A stretch of 64,000 nucleotides of DNA from Cytophagales bacterium (GTDB lineage: Bacteria > Bacteroidota > Bacteroidia > Cytophagales > Cyclobacteriaceae). Positions within the stretch are counted from its first letter, which is position 1. Each line of letters opens with the position of its first letter. Below the pieces are notes generated by a model that saw nothing but the letters and a program-made list of their open reading frames with translations, searched no databases and had not been told where the DNA came from. The DNA lies in assembly GCA_017303795.1 (NCBI GenBank), contig JAFLBR010000014.1, positions 62,001 to 126,000 of the forward strand, written 5' to 3'. Made by a program: the position numbers and the translations under genes. Shown piece by piece: positions 25,953 through 34,876 of the stretch.

Positions 25953-25967
25953 TTAGAATCGTTCTAA
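25953..25967 (-). promoter_or_regulatory. Perfect palindromic operator candidate for receptor/hmuY
   Basis: TTAGAA-TCG-TTCTAA is a perfect 6-3-6 inverted repeat, 11 bases upstream of the receptor start codon. A near copy lies in front of hmuT (21651-21665), so one iron- or heme-responsive regulator probably controls both units. Fur is the obvious candidate, but the site differs from the classical enterobacterial Fur box. Confidence 0.55.
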
Positions 25968-26036
25968 ATAAAAAATACCCATTTTGGTATAATTAATGAC
26001 ATTTGACATTTGAATTCCTAAACCACAAATTTTTGG

Positions 26037-26044
26037 TACTTTTG
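26037..26044 (+). promoter_or_regulatory. -7 box candidate of the AraC-type regulator
   Basis: TACTTTTG fits TAnnTTTG exactly. A transcript starting a few bases downstream would begin at or just before the ATG at 26056, which favours the in-frame ATG at 26101 as the real start. The overlapping TTTGAACGATTTCTTA partly resembles the heme operator. Confidence 0.4.
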
Positions 26045-26100
26045 AACGATTTCTTATGAAATCAGTTAATTCAAGAACTGATTTATGTCATTTTATAGCT

Positions 26101-26997
26101 ATGATAAATTTACTTACCGATAACCCCACTCTTGAAAATACCCAAATAGGTAGCCTAAAGGTGTTGCTAGACAAGGATGATATGGTTTTGCAAACCATTG
26201 AAAACTCTACCTATGCAGAAACCGTGCGCACCATGTTGATTAACCGCAACATCATTCACTTTTACTTTTGTGTGGATGGCCCGGCCGAATTTTCCTTTGG
26301 CCCACATTACAGTCGTCAGATTGAAAAGCAACGCAATTATTTTTTTTATAACCCCGATGCCGACCTGCCCTTTCAGTTAAAGCTGGCACCCGGTGGCCGG
26401 TTGGTGATTTTATCCATCATGCTGGAGAGTCTGCACAAGTTGTTTACCCACGATGCGTTGCCCTTTTTAAAACCCGAAAATGCGAAGACCAAGTTTTATG
26501 ATGAGCGTGAAATTCCGGCACAACTTTATGTAGTGTTGAATCAAATCTTCACCATCAGCTTAAGCCCGAATGCCGAGAAGTTGTACTATCAAGGCAAAGC
26601 ATTGGAATTATTAGGCCTATACTTTTCTGAGAAGAAAGCCAACACCGAAAGTTGCCCGTTTCTTAACGATCAGGAAACGGTAAGAAAAATAAAAAATGCC
26701 AAGGAGCATTTATTAAAACACATGGATGCTCCGCCAAGCTTAAAGGAGTTGGCGAAAATTGCCGGGCTGAATGAGTATCAATTAAAAGTGGGCTTTAAAG
26801 AAATTTACGGCAACACCGTGTTTGGATATTTATTGGATCATCGGTTAGATCACTCACGCATGTTGTTGGATACAAGCCGGTATCAGGTAAATGAAGTAGC
26901 CTACCAGATTGGTTACACTAATCCGAGCCATTTTATTGCGGCCTTTAAAAAGAAGTTTGGCATTACGCCTAAAAAATATTTAATGAACCGGCATTAA
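26101..26997 (+). CDS. AraC/PchR-family transcriptional regulator
   Basis: 298 residues from ATG 26101 (MINLLTDNP); 26056 is an alternative adding 15 residues but leaves almost no leader. The C-terminal 100 residues hold the two AraC helix-turn-helix motifs (SLKELAKIAGLNEYQLKVGF and VNEVAYQIGYTNPSHFIAAF, ending FGITPKKYL). The N-terminal part resembles PchR-type regulators that respond to siderophores or heme. It is divergent from the TonB receptor and probably activates or tunes the heme genes. It overlaps the convergent DUF853 gene by 4 bp at its end. Confidence 0.85.
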   Translation: MINLLTDNPTLENTQIGSLKVLLDKDDMVLQTIENSTYAETVRTMLINRNIIHFYFCVDGPAEFSFGPHYSRQIEKQRNYFFYNPDADLPFQLKLAPGGRLVILSIMLESLHKLFTHDALPFLKPENAKTKFYDEREIPAQLYVVLNQIFTISLSPNAEKLYYQGKALELLGLYFSEKKANTESCPFLNDQETVRKIKNAKEHLLKHMDAPPSLKELAKIAGLNEYQLKVGFKEIYGNTVFGYLLDHRLDHSRMLLDTSRYQVNEVAYQIGYTNPSHFIAAFKKKFGITPKKYLMNRH

Positions 26998-28535
26998 CGC
27001 CTGCGTGTACGCGTAGTTCCAAATAACATTCCAAACACACCGCGTACCAATTCGCGCCCTATTTGTTTTGAAACAGGAGAAGACATCACCTCCTCAAGCG
27101 TACTTTTTTCCTTGCGGGAACGTGTGGTCGTTGTGGTGGCTCGTGGTTGTTGTGTTTGCTTTACCTCCTCTTGTTCCTTCCGGGCAGTCTGCATTTTTTC
27201 GTCCAGTATTTCGAATGCACTGCGTGGGTCAACGGCATCCTTGTATTTTTTATATACCCCAGAAGCATCGAGATGAGCTTTGTATTCAGCTTCACTCAAT
27301 GGCCCCATAAACGAAGCCGGAGGTGCAAGATGAGTTACAACCGTTTCGGTGGGAATACCTTTTTCATTTAACACGGTAATAAAAGCCTGGCCGGTTCCTA
27401 ATTGCGTGAACTGTTGCTCCATGTCGTAATACTCCGACTTCGGAAAAGTTTTGATCGTTTCTTTCAATGCTTTTACATCGTTGGGCGTAAACGCACGAAT
27501 AACATGATGTACTCTGTTACCCAACTGTGCCAATACATTAGCGGGCACATCTTGCGTAAGCTGTGTACAGAAAAATACACCCACTCCTTTCGATCGGATT
27601 AACCGGATAATCTGATCGATCTGATCCATAAATGCCTTGGGTGCATCTTTAAACAACAAATGCGCTTCGTCTAAAAAGAAAATCAATTTCGGTTTATCGA
27701 GGTCGCCCGCTTCGGGCAGGTTTTGATAAAGCTCCGCCAACAAGGCTAACATAAAAGTAGAGAACACGGCCGGCTGACTTTGTATATCGGATACGTTCAG
27801 CAAACTGATTACACCGCGGCCATCTACTTTTTCAAACAAGTCATCAATATCAAATGATTTCTCGCCAAACAAATGATTTACACCTTGTTGTTCCAGCGCT
27901 ACAATCTTTCTAAGTATGGTACTGGCTGTAGCCGGAGAAATTTTTCCGTAATCATTTTTTATTTCGGCAGCACCGGCTCCTTCCGATAAGTAATTGAGAA
28001 CTTTCTTTAAATCGTTCAGATCAACAATGGGAAGGTCTTTGTCATCGGCATACTTGAACAGAATCATCATTACACCGCTCTGCACTTCATTCAACTCCAG
28101 AATTTTGCTCAGCAACACCGGGCCAAACTCTGTAACGGTTGCCCGCATTTGCGCGCCTACTTTTCCACTTAATGAATATAACTCAACCGGATAGCCTGAT
28201 GGCGTGTATTGAATACCAAGCGCGTTCGCACGTTCATTTATCTTATCGTTTGCAATACCTACCTTAGCCATGCCAGAAATATCACCTTTCATGTCGGGCA
28301 TAAACACGGGTACACCCGCTGCCGAAAGTTGTTCGGCCAGCAATTGCAGCGTGCGTGTTTTACCTGATCCCGTAGCACCGGTAACCAACCCGTGGCGGTT
28401 CATCATGCGCAAAGGCAGGTTTACTTTAGCGGCCGCCTGAATAGCCCCCTCGTAAATTCCAGCCCCGAGGTAAATACTTGAACCAGAAATGGTGTACGAC
28501 TTATTAATAGACTCGGTAAATTTTTCGGCTGACAT
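26994..28535 (-). CDS. DUF853/HerA-like ATPase (YjgR family)
   Basis: 513 residues. GLVTGATGSGKTRTLQLLAE near residue 50 is Walker A. LIFFLDEAHLLF near 290 is Walker B, followed by a conserved IDQIIRLIRSKGVGVFFCTQ block with an arginine finger candidate. This is the DUF853 branch of HerA/FtsK-type P-loop ATPases. The C-terminus is charged and Gln/Thr-rich and ends TTRTRRR. Its cellular role is not established. Monocistronic. Confidence 0.85.
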   Translation of the reverse strand: MSAEKFTESINKSYTISGSSIYLGAGIYEGAIQAAAKVNLPLRMMNRHGLVTGATGSGKTRTLQLLAEQLSAAGVPVFMPDMKGDISGMAKVGIANDKINERANALGIQYTPSGYPVELYSLSGKVGAQMRATVTEFGPVLLSKILELNEVQSGVMMILFKYADDKDLPIVDLNDLKKVLNYLSEGAGAAEIKNDYGKISPATASTILRKIVALEQQGVNHLFGEKSFDIDDLFEKVDGRGVISLLNVSDIQSQPAVFSTFMLALLAELYQNLPEAGDLDKPKLIFFLDEAHLLFKDAPKAFMDQIDQIIRLIRSKGVGVFFCTQLTQDVPANVLAQLGNRVHHVIRAFTPNDVKALKETIKTFPKSEYYDMEQQFTQLGTGQAFITVLNEKGIPTETVVTHLAPPASFMGPLSEAEYKAHLDASGVYKKYKDAVDPRSAFEILDEKMQTARKEQEEVKQTQQPRATTTTTRSRKEKSTLEEVMSSPVSKQIGRELVRGVFGMLFGTTRTRRR

Positions 28536-28619
28536 AAGCTTGCGTTAAGAATTGATGGGAATTGATTTTTGAACCAATCGAAAATTAGGGTAAAAAAACG
28601 GATTGATGTTTTAAGACTA

Positions 28620-29132
28620 TTAAAGTTTTTTCTTCAACAGCCAATCTACCTGTGGATCATCTCCCATCCAAAAGGTATGTTCGGAAAAACGCTCAAATCC
28701 CCAGCGGGCATAGAATTGTTGGGCTTTGTAATTTTTCTCCCATACGCCCAACCAAATCCATTCAAACTTATTGGAAGTTGCATAGTTCATTGCTTTTTCC
28801 ATCAGCAATCGGCCCACCGATTTTCCTTGTGCTTCAGTAAGTACATACAATCGCTGAAGTTCAATTACATTTTCGCCCAGGTAAGAAGTTACTTCATTAC
28901 TTCTGCGCAGGCGTACAAAACCCACTACTTCGGCATCATCCAACGCCAGATAAAGTTTTGATTCGGGCTCGTGAAATTCCTGTTCAAGCTGCGGCAGGTT
29001 ATACGCAGAATCAAAAAATGCTCGCAGGTTTTCAGGAGTGTTTGAATCCGCAAAAGTATCGGCATAAGAAGCTATGGCTACTTGCCGCATGGCAGGTATC
29101 TGATCGAACCGCGCTTCTTCAATACGAATCAT
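28620..29132 (-). CDS. GNAT-family N-acetyltransferase
   Basis: 170 residues from ATG 29130-29132. LQRLYVLTEAQGKSVGRLLM is the acetyl-CoA pyrophosphate-binding motif A, and WLGVWEKNYKAQQFYARWGF is motif B of the GNAT fold. It acetylates an amine using acetyl-CoA; the substrate is unknown. It follows a DUF3078 gene on the same strand but is separated from it by a strong hairpin. Confidence 0.85.
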   Translation of the reverse strand: MIRIEEARFDQIPAMRQVAIASYADTFADSNTPENLRAFFDSAYNLPQLEQEFHEPESKLYLALDDAEVVGFVRLRRSNEVTSYLGENVIELQRLYVLTEAQGKSVGRLLMEKAMNYATSNKFEWIWLGVWEKNYKAQQFYARWGFERFSEHTFWMGDDPQVDWLLKKKL

Positions 29133-29142
29133 ATAAAACAAA

Positions 29143-29183
29143 ACTGCTTTATCCGGCCAACGTAGTAAGCCCGATAAAGCAGT
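29143..29183 (-). terminator. Rho-independent terminator after the DUF3078 gene
   Basis: On the minus strand ACTGCTTTATC pairs perfectly with GATAAAGCAGT (11 bp, extended by GGC/GCC) and is followed by TTTGTTTT. Confidence 0.65.
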
Positions 29184-29194
29184 GAAACTGAAAA

Positions 29195-30124
29195 TTATTT
29201 ATCGGAATAGTTCTGGAAAGTATAAAGCACACCCAACGAGAAAGCCTGACTTAACTGCACACCGCTATCCTGATCGAAGTCGTACAACAAAATGCCTCCC
29301 AGCGAAACGTTCACAAACTTATTCACTTTGGCTGTGAGGTTAAGATCCAAACGATGGTCGATTGTTTTGGCTTCAAGTGTTTCGTAATTGGCAAACATTA
29401 CGTACCGCCATTTCAGGTTAATATTTTCGGCAATGTCTTTATTAAAATCTGCTGTTAACTGGAAGGCCAGCCACTCGAAGCGCGTGTTTTCGCCTACCAG
29501 CACACCATATGGATTAATTGGACTTACGGCATCAAATCGACCGTTATTATCGGCCACTACTGTTACCCGTGGCGAGAACGGTGAAAGATTAAGTTTAAAA
29601 TAATCTACAGGCTTATACTCAAGGCCCCACGCTGAAGTAATGAATGCTGGCGCAAAAATATCGGAGATAAGCGTACTTTGTTCTACACCATTTATGTCTT
29701 TTGCATAGCTATACCCTTTGGCAAACTGTGATAAGAAAGAGAGCGATGAAGTGAAACTCCACTTGGGGGCAAGCTCGCGACCGTATTTGGTTTGAAGGAA
29801 AATCCGGTCTAAAGTTTTACGATAGCCTTGGCCCTGGTTGTTTACCATACCGTATAGGAAATCGAGTTCGTTGTCCCAACTGTTTTTATCCTTTTTATAA
29901 TTAGCCTTATAATTTAAAAAGCCATTGAACCCAATAGAATTAACACCTCCGGCCTTCCAGTTTGACGTGAAAGACGCCTGATTAATATTTAATCCGGATT
30001 TAAAGGATTTTTTCCAGTTACTGGTTGAGTCAACCTTTACTACTTGTGCCGATGCCAACATAGAAAAAGCCATTAGCAAGCCGACAAACAAGGGTTTTTT
30101 GAAAGAAAATAGGGACGTCTTCAT
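29195..30124 (-). CDS. DUF3078 outer-membrane-like protein
   Basis: 309 residues. A signal peptide (GLLMAFSMLASAQ) precedes a beta-rich protein with SGLNINQASFTSNWKAGGVN, the DUF3078 signature, and alternating aromatic/polar strands. The C-terminal strand SLGVLYTFQNYSDK fits an outer-membrane beta-barrel. Function unknown; widespread in Bacteroidota. It ends in a good terminator. Confidence 0.8.
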   Translation of the reverse strand: MKTSLFSFKKPLFVGLLMAFSMLASAQVVKVDSTSNWKKSFKSGLNINQASFTSNWKAGGVNSIGFNGFLNYKANYKKDKNSWDNELDFLYGMVNNQGQGYRKTLDRIFLQTKYGRELAPKWSFTSSLSFLSQFAKGYSYAKDINGVEQSTLISDIFAPAFITSAWGLEYKPVDYFKLNLSPFSPRVTVVADNNGRFDAVSPINPYGVLVGENTRFEWLAFQLTADFNKDIAENINLKWRYVMFANYETLEAKTIDHRLDLNLTAKVNKFVNVSLGGILLYDFDQDSGVQLSQAFSLGVLYTFQNYSDK

Positions 30125-30188
30125 AGGTTTTAAATTTTCGGCTACAAAAATAGCAAATAACCGAATGCCTATGACTTTGCTGGTCGGA

Positions 30189-30599
30189 TCAGATGTTGTT
30201 TACCCGGATTTCGTCAAGCGCGATTTCGGTAAGCGGCTTGGTTATAAACTTGATCACGTGGTTGTTGTTCACGATTTTGTCGATATCGCGCTTATTATCT
30301 GAACTGGAAAGGATGATGACCTTACACTTGCTGCGAACCAGTTCATTGAATTTTTCGAATTCGTAGAGGAAAACAAACCCATCTACAATAGGCATGTTTA
30401 TATCCAGAAAAATCAGGTTGGGAATATTTTCAGTTTCGTTCTGATGTTGCTTGAGATAATCCAACGCACCTTTTCCTGAACTTTTCACCTCTACGCGTCT
30501 TGCAAACTTCGTAATCTCAATAATACGCTTACTGATAAAGTTATCAGTATCGTTGTCATCAACCAACAAAACAAGATCAATCGTTTTAATAGCTGCCAT
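30189..30599 (-). CDS. Stand-alone response-regulator receiver domain
   Basis: 136 residues from ATG 30597-30599, chosen because its paralogue at 60252 starts at the same place. LLVDDND holds the acidic pair, LIFLDINMPIVDGF the phosphoacceptor Asp, and FITKPLT the conserved Lys. There is no output domain, so it works as a single-domain receiver (Rcp1-like), probably with a cognate hybrid kinase elsewhere. No kinase gene is adjacent. Confidence 0.85.
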   Translation of the reverse strand: MAAIKTIDLVLLVDDNDTDNFISKRIIEITKFARRVEVKSSGKGALDYLKQHQNETENIPNLIFLDINMPIVDGFVFLYEFEKFNELVRSKCKVIILSSSDNKRDIDKIVNNNHVIKFITKPLTEIALDEIRVNNI

Positions 30600-30741
30600 T
30601 TCCATGCACAACTCGCTTTAAAATATTCTCTACACTTCTCAACTGGTGCAAAATTATTCTTTTTTGGGAGTTCTTAAACTTTTGGGCCTGTTGTTAGAGA
30701 TGCACGTAAGTATTTACTCAAAAAAGTAAAAAAACAGGAAG

Positions 30742-32514
30742 CTATTGGGTAAGGATTCGGAGTTTCTCGCCCCGCGACACTTTAAAATCTTCTTTCTTGT
30801 TCCACTCCATGATATCCTTGATAGTAACATTGTATTGACGCGCCACGCTGTAAAGTGTATCCGATTCTTTCACTTCATGTACAATAAACTGAGGCTGTGC
30901 TGTTTGTGGAACTGATTCCTTTACCTGGGCAGGCTTAATAGCCAAAACCTGGCCCGGTTTAATTCCAGAAGTTATCTCCAACGCGTTCCACTCCAGCAAA
31001 TCGGTAACACCTACATTATATTGTTTTGCAATCGCATACAGGGTTTCGCCTTGCTTTACCAGATGCGTGCCGGGTTTTTCGGCAATTGCTTCGGGTTGTT
31101 GTAACACTATCCGCGCTGAATCAACTTGAACTTTTTCTACTTGAGCTACCGGAGTTTCAGTTTGAGATTTAGTCTGCACTTTCACCGCCTCTTTTGGGCG
31201 AACCTCCCAATTAAAAAACGAATCGGAGTCAATCTCAGCCACTACAGTTGTTTCCTCGGTTATGGGTTCCAGCACCGGTGCTGTGTTAGTAGTTGTTGTG
31301 AGGGGTTGATTCACATTATCTAATCTTACCACATCGCCAGCCTTTAAAGATGCTGTTAGTTGTTTATTGTACTTTTTAAGTCGCTTTAACTGCACTCCGG
31401 TTTGCTGACTTACTAACCATAAATCATCGCCCGAGCGAGCGGTATAACTTTCGCCAGATGAGCGTATTTTCTTGCGGGCGAGATAATAATACGAGCCGAC
31501 CATCACGGTATGATCAATTGAGATTTCGTTGTACTTCAAAAATTCAGAAATGCCAACATCTGCTCGTTTAGCAAGAGAAGTTGTTGTTTCGCCAGGCATT
31601 GCCTGAATGGCCAGAATTCCATTGTGTCGTTTCTTTTCGGTGCGAGCTGTTGGTTTAACTTCAATTACTTCTGGTTTTGATGAAGATGCAATGTTGAGGG
31701 TATTAAACTCCGAAGGCAATTTGCCGGTTGGTATAACCACCACGTAAGTCTTGTCGGCCGGAATTTTATCCTTTCGAATCCATTTGTTGTAATCGCGCAG
31801 AACAGATTCTTCCATAGCCAATTCGCTTGAGAGTTCTGAAAAGCTTTTGGCTGAAGTGATGGGATAATGCGAAACTTTTACCTGCGGCTCGCCTTTCACT
31901 GCATTTTCGAAAGCGACTTTATGCGCCAGGTATTTTTTGATGTACCAATATGTATCCGATGTTATATCCATGTGGCGTGCACCATTATACTTATCGCCCA
32001 CCGAACGCTGTACCCCGCCACCACCCATTTGGTACGATTGCAACGCGAGCAGCCAGTTATTGAACATGAAATTATTTTTCTTGAGATACCGGGCCGCTGC
32101 ACGCGTAGCCGAATGGATGTTCATACGCTCATCCACATCTTTATCTACCCGCAAACCCATTTCCAGTGCTGTAAAATCTTTAAACTGCCAAAAGCCAACG
32201 GCATTGCTCACAGAAACGGCATCGGCAATCAATGCACTTTCTTGTAACACCAGGTATTTGAAATCCAACGGCAGGCGTTCTTCTTCAAAAATTTTATCGA
32301 TAATGGGAAAATAGGTTTTAGCGCGTTCTACTTTAATATTAAAGTAGCGCGGGTGCTGCGTAAGTGCATCCACATCTTTTTGAATTTCGCGTCTGGCATC
32401 ATCACGTATAGTGAGTGTCATGTCAGCGAAATGCATTTTATGAGGCACTTCAGGAGTTTGGGCGTATGAGGCAGCAACTCCAAAAAAAATGAGTGCGACT
32501 GCAAAAAATCTCAT
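30742..32514 (-). CDS. MltD-like lytic transglycosylase with LysM repeats
   Basis: 590 residues from ATG 32512-32514. A signal peptide (FFAVALIFFGVAASYAQ) is followed by an SLT domain at about 75-230: LPLDFKYLVLQESAL with the catalytic Glu, then SNAVGFWQFK and ALQSYQMGGGGVQ. Four LysM-like modules follow, near 305, 355, 480 and 545, the last two clearest (LVKQGETLYAIAKQYNVGV, KESDTLYSVARQYNV). It cuts peptidoglycan glycan strands in the periplasm. Confidence 0.9.
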   Translation of the reverse strand: MRFFAVALIFFGVAASYAQTPEVPHKMHFADMTLTIRDDARREIQKDVDALTQHPRYFNIKVERAKTYFPIIDKIFEEERLPLDFKYLVLQESALIADAVSVSNAVGFWQFKDFTALEMGLRVDKDVDERMNIHSATRAAARYLKKNNFMFNNWLLALQSYQMGGGGVQRSVGDKYNGARHMDITSDTYWYIKKYLAHKVAFENAVKGEPQVKVSHYPITSAKSFSELSSELAMEESVLRDYNKWIRKDKIPADKTYVVVIPTGKLPSEFNTLNIASSSKPEVIEVKPTARTEKKRHNGILAIQAMPGETTTSLAKRADVGISEFLKYNEISIDHTVMVGSYYYLARKKIRSSGESYTARSGDDLWLVSQQTGVQLKRLKKYNKQLTASLKAGDVVRLDNVNQPLTTTTNTAPVLEPITEETTVVAEIDSDSFFNWEVRPKEAVKVQTKSQTETPVAQVEKVQVDSARIVLQQPEAIAEKPGTHLVKQGETLYAIAKQYNVGVTDLLEWNALEITSGIKPGQVLAIKPAQVKESVPQTAQPQFIVHEVKESDTLYSVARQYNVTIKDIMEWNKKEDFKVSRGEKLRILTQ

Positions 32515-32555
32515 TGGGTTCAAAATTACGTGAAAAGATCAGGAATTGAAAATCT

Positions 32556-32575
32556 ATAACGCTAGTAAGCGTTAT
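32556..32575 (-). terminator. Hairpin at the end of the methyltransferase gene
   Basis: ATAACGCT-AGTA-AGCGTTAT is a perfect 8-bp stem that includes the stop codon of the minus-strand methyltransferase gene. The downstream minus-strand side (AGATTTTC) is only weakly T-rich, so termination efficiency is uncertain. Confidence 0.4.
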
Positions 32576-33207
32576 TTCTTACGCGCCATCATTATTCCAT
32601 CGCGCAAAGGCAACAACATACACTCCACTCTTGCATCGGCAACCACGGCATCGTTAAACTCCTGCAGTGCGCGGGTATCTTTATCGGTTTTGGTTTGGGT
32701 AATCTTACCACTCCACAAAACATTATCCGCCAGAATAAGTCCACCGGAACGCACTTTATCAAAAACCAGGTTATAATACTTAATATAGTTTTCCTTATCG
32801 GCATCAATAAAAACCAGATCAATGGATTCGTTAATAGTTGGCAAAAAATTTAAGGCATTCCCTATTCTGTAATCGATCACATCTTTTAAGCCTGCCTGTT
32901 CAAAGTATCCGCGCACGCGATTTTCCAACTCTTCATTTATGTCGATGGTAATCAGTTTTCCTCCGGCAGCAAGACCTTCGGCCAAACAAATAGCGGAGTA
33001 ACCGGTATAGGTGCCAATCTCCAGAATAAGTTTGGGTTGCATCAGTTTGCTGATGAGAGAAAGAAATCTTCCCTGAACATTACCCGAAAGCATGCGGGGT
33101 TTAAGCACCTGCGCATGCGTATCGCGAGCTATCTTTTTAAGCAGTTCTGGTTCGGCAGCGGTATGCGCTTGCACATAAGCAGCAATATCGTCAGGCAGAA
33201 ACTCCAT
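32572..33207 (-). CDS. SAM-dependent O-methyltransferase (family 3, TrmR/COMT-like)
   Basis: 211 residues. ILEIGTYTGYSAICLAEGL is the SAM-binding motif I, LVFIDADKENYIKYYNLV the metal and catalytic region, and GGLILADNVLWSG a further family block. Relatives methylate small phenolics or a tRNA hydroxyuridine (TrmR); the substrate cannot be chosen from sequence. It overlaps the upstream M16 peptidase gene by 17 bp, so the two are translated from one transcript. Confidence 0.85.
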   Translation of the reverse strand: MEFLPDDIAAYVQAHTAAEPELLKKIARDTHAQVLKPRMLSGNVQGRFLSLISKLMQPKLILEIGTYTGYSAICLAEGLAAGGKLITIDINEELENRVRGYFEQAGLKDVIDYRIGNALNFLPTINESIDLVFIDADKENYIKYYNLVFDKVRSGGLILADNVLWSGKITQTKTDKDTRALQEFNDAVVADARVECMLLPLRDGIMMARKK

Positions 33208-34438
33208 GAGCTGGCTCCATAATCAGGTAACTGAGTTTGTCTTCATCAAACATTTCAAATGCTAATTGTTGTAACTGTTGGGCGGAGGTGTTTTTTACGC
33301 GATCAAAAATTTCGTCCATAGAAGTTACGCGACCCTGATCCAGAATATTGCGAGCCATCATCATCATAAAACTCACGTTGTTTTCTTCGGCCATGGCAAT
33401 CTGCCCCAGCAATTGTTCTTTTGATGATGACAATTGTTTTACACCCATGGGAGCATCGTAAAGCTTTTTCAGTTCTTGTTTTATTAACGCAAGACTTCGC
33501 TTTAATTGTTTGGGTTCGGTTCCAAACGTAATAGCAAACAAACCTGTATCGGTAAACGGAACATATTGCGCACCTATAGAATAAACATAGCCATGCTTTT
33601 CGCGCAACGCGAGATTAAGTCTTGAGTTTAAACCTGAACCACCCAAAATACTGGTGAGCATATAAAACGGACTGCGCCTGGCATCAGTAAAAGAATAAGC
33701 CGGGCGACCAATAGCACAACGCGCTTGCTTTACATCGCGCTGCAAGGTTACGGTGCGCGGTTTGTAGCCTTTAAACACACTGCGTTTTTTGGAAGACTTT
33801 AAAGTAGGAATAACTCCAAGATGCTTTTCGGCCAACTTAATTACCTGCTCCATCGAAATATTACCCACGCACGAAAACACCACCCGCTTAGTGTCGAGGT
33901 GTTCGCGAATAAATTGCTGAAAGTTTTTGCGTTTAAAAGTGCGCACTGTTTTTTCGGTACCCAGAATATTCATGCCCAGCGAGTGGCCTGCAAAAACCAC
34001 ACTATCAAACTCATCCTGAAGCGAATCGTCCGGATCGTCCATGTACATCATCATTTCTTCCAGTATCACTTGCCGCTCGCGTTCAATCTGCGAAGTCGGA
34101 AAAATGGAATCGAACGTAATGTCTGTTAGTAATTCCATGGCGCGCTCAAAGTAATCATCGCGCAAAGACGCGTAGAATAAAATCTTTTCTTTGTCGGTAT
34201 AGGCATTCAACTCGCCACCCAGCGACTCCAACCGATTAATAATATGAAATGCTTTACGCTTACTTGTACCTTTAAAGGCCATGTGTTCCCAAAAGTGCGC
34301 AATACCCTGGTTGGTTGGCGTTTCATCGCGGCTGCCAATATCCAGCATCAGGCCGCAGTGAACAATTTTGGTAGTGGTAACCCGGTTGTGAATAATGCGG
34401 ATACCGTTTTTCAGTGTGTAAATTTCGTACTCCCTCAT
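33191..34438 (-). CDS. M16-family zinc peptidase
   Basis: 415 residues. The inverted zinc motif HFWEH lies at residues 48-52 (His48, Glu51, His52), with ERERQVILEEM about 75 residues later supplying the third ligand. The second half (YKPRTVTLQRDVKQARCAIG, GGSGLNSRLNLALREKHGYVYSIG) is the inactive M16 partner domain in the same chain. No signal peptide is apparent, so it may be cytoplasmic or periplasmic by another route. A textbook promoter precedes it. Confidence 0.88.
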   Translation of the reverse strand: MREYEIYTLKNGIRIIHNRVTTTKIVHCGLMLDIGSRDETPTNQGIAHFWEHMAFKGTSKRKAFHIINRLESLGGELNAYTDKEKILFYASLRDDYFERAMELLTDITFDSIFPTSQIERERQVILEEMMMYMDDPDDSLQDEFDSVVFAGHSLGMNILGTEKTVRTFKRKNFQQFIREHLDTKRVVFSCVGNISMEQVIKLAEKHLGVIPTLKSSKKRSVFKGYKPRTVTLQRDVKQARCAIGRPAYSFTDARRSPFYMLTSILGGSGLNSRLNLALREKHGYVYSIGAQYVPFTDTGLFAITFGTEPKQLKRSLALIKQELKKLYDAPMGVKQLSSSKEQLLGQIAMAEENNVSFMMMMARNILDQGRVTSMDEIFDRVKNTSAQQLQQLAFEMFDEDKLSYLIMEPAHGVSA

Positions 34439-34448
34439 AAGCGAAGTG

Positions 34449-34479
34449 CAAAAGTAATCTTTACACCATGTTGTACCAA
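34449..34479 (-). promoter_or_regulatory. Bacteroidota promoter of the M16/methyltransferase operon
   Basis: On the minus strand TTG, 20 bases, then TACTTTTG (exact TAnnTTTG), ten bases before the ATG at 34436-34438. Confidence 0.6.
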
Positions 34480-34492
34480 CCCCGAACAGAAA

Positions 34493-34508
34493 TGCCCGTA
34501 TGCGGGCA
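34493..34508. repeat. Short GC-rich hairpin between divergent genes
   Basis: TGCCCG-TATG-CGGGCA, a perfect 6-bp stem just upstream of the M16 promoter; possible regulator site or small REP remnant. Confidence 0.3.
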
Positions 34509-34576
34509 GGGCAGTTGACATCTCGCAGGTAATCTTTGTAAAATAGCTGTTGTGTTACGGCACAAAAATTGAATTA

Positions 34577-34852
34577 ATGGAAACAAACCCAGGAACTATG
34601 GAAACCCAAAAAGTTAAAACCTGCTTTACCATCACCTTTACGGATGATCAGTTTAACCATGCACGTGCTTATGTGGAAGATATGAGACGCCACCCGCAGC
34701 GAGTGTTCTGGCGCGGCAAAGAAGCAAAGACCGATGATGAGTTGATTGTTGAACAAATTGCACACCGCATACTCTCGGGCTTTTACAATACTGATACTTA
34801 CACTGCCAGCAAACACATTGTGCGCATGGAGAGCATGAGTTCTACACGATAA
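34577..34852 (+). CDS. Small hypothetical protein
   Basis: 91 residues from ATG 34577. Soluble, mixed-charge and mostly helical-looking (DDQFNHARAYVEDMRRHP, DDELIVEQIAHRILSGFY). No family recognised. It is divergent from the M16 gene and convergent with the phosphorylase gene, so it has its own transcript. Reading-frame length and composition suggest a real gene. Confidence 0.5.
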   Translation: METNPGTMETQKVKTCFTITFTDDQFNHARAYVEDMRRHPQRVFWRGKEAKTDDELIVEQIAHRILSGFYNTDTYTASKHIVRMESMSSTR

Positions 34853-34876
34853 ATCTTTTTCAAGGTATTGGGTGGG

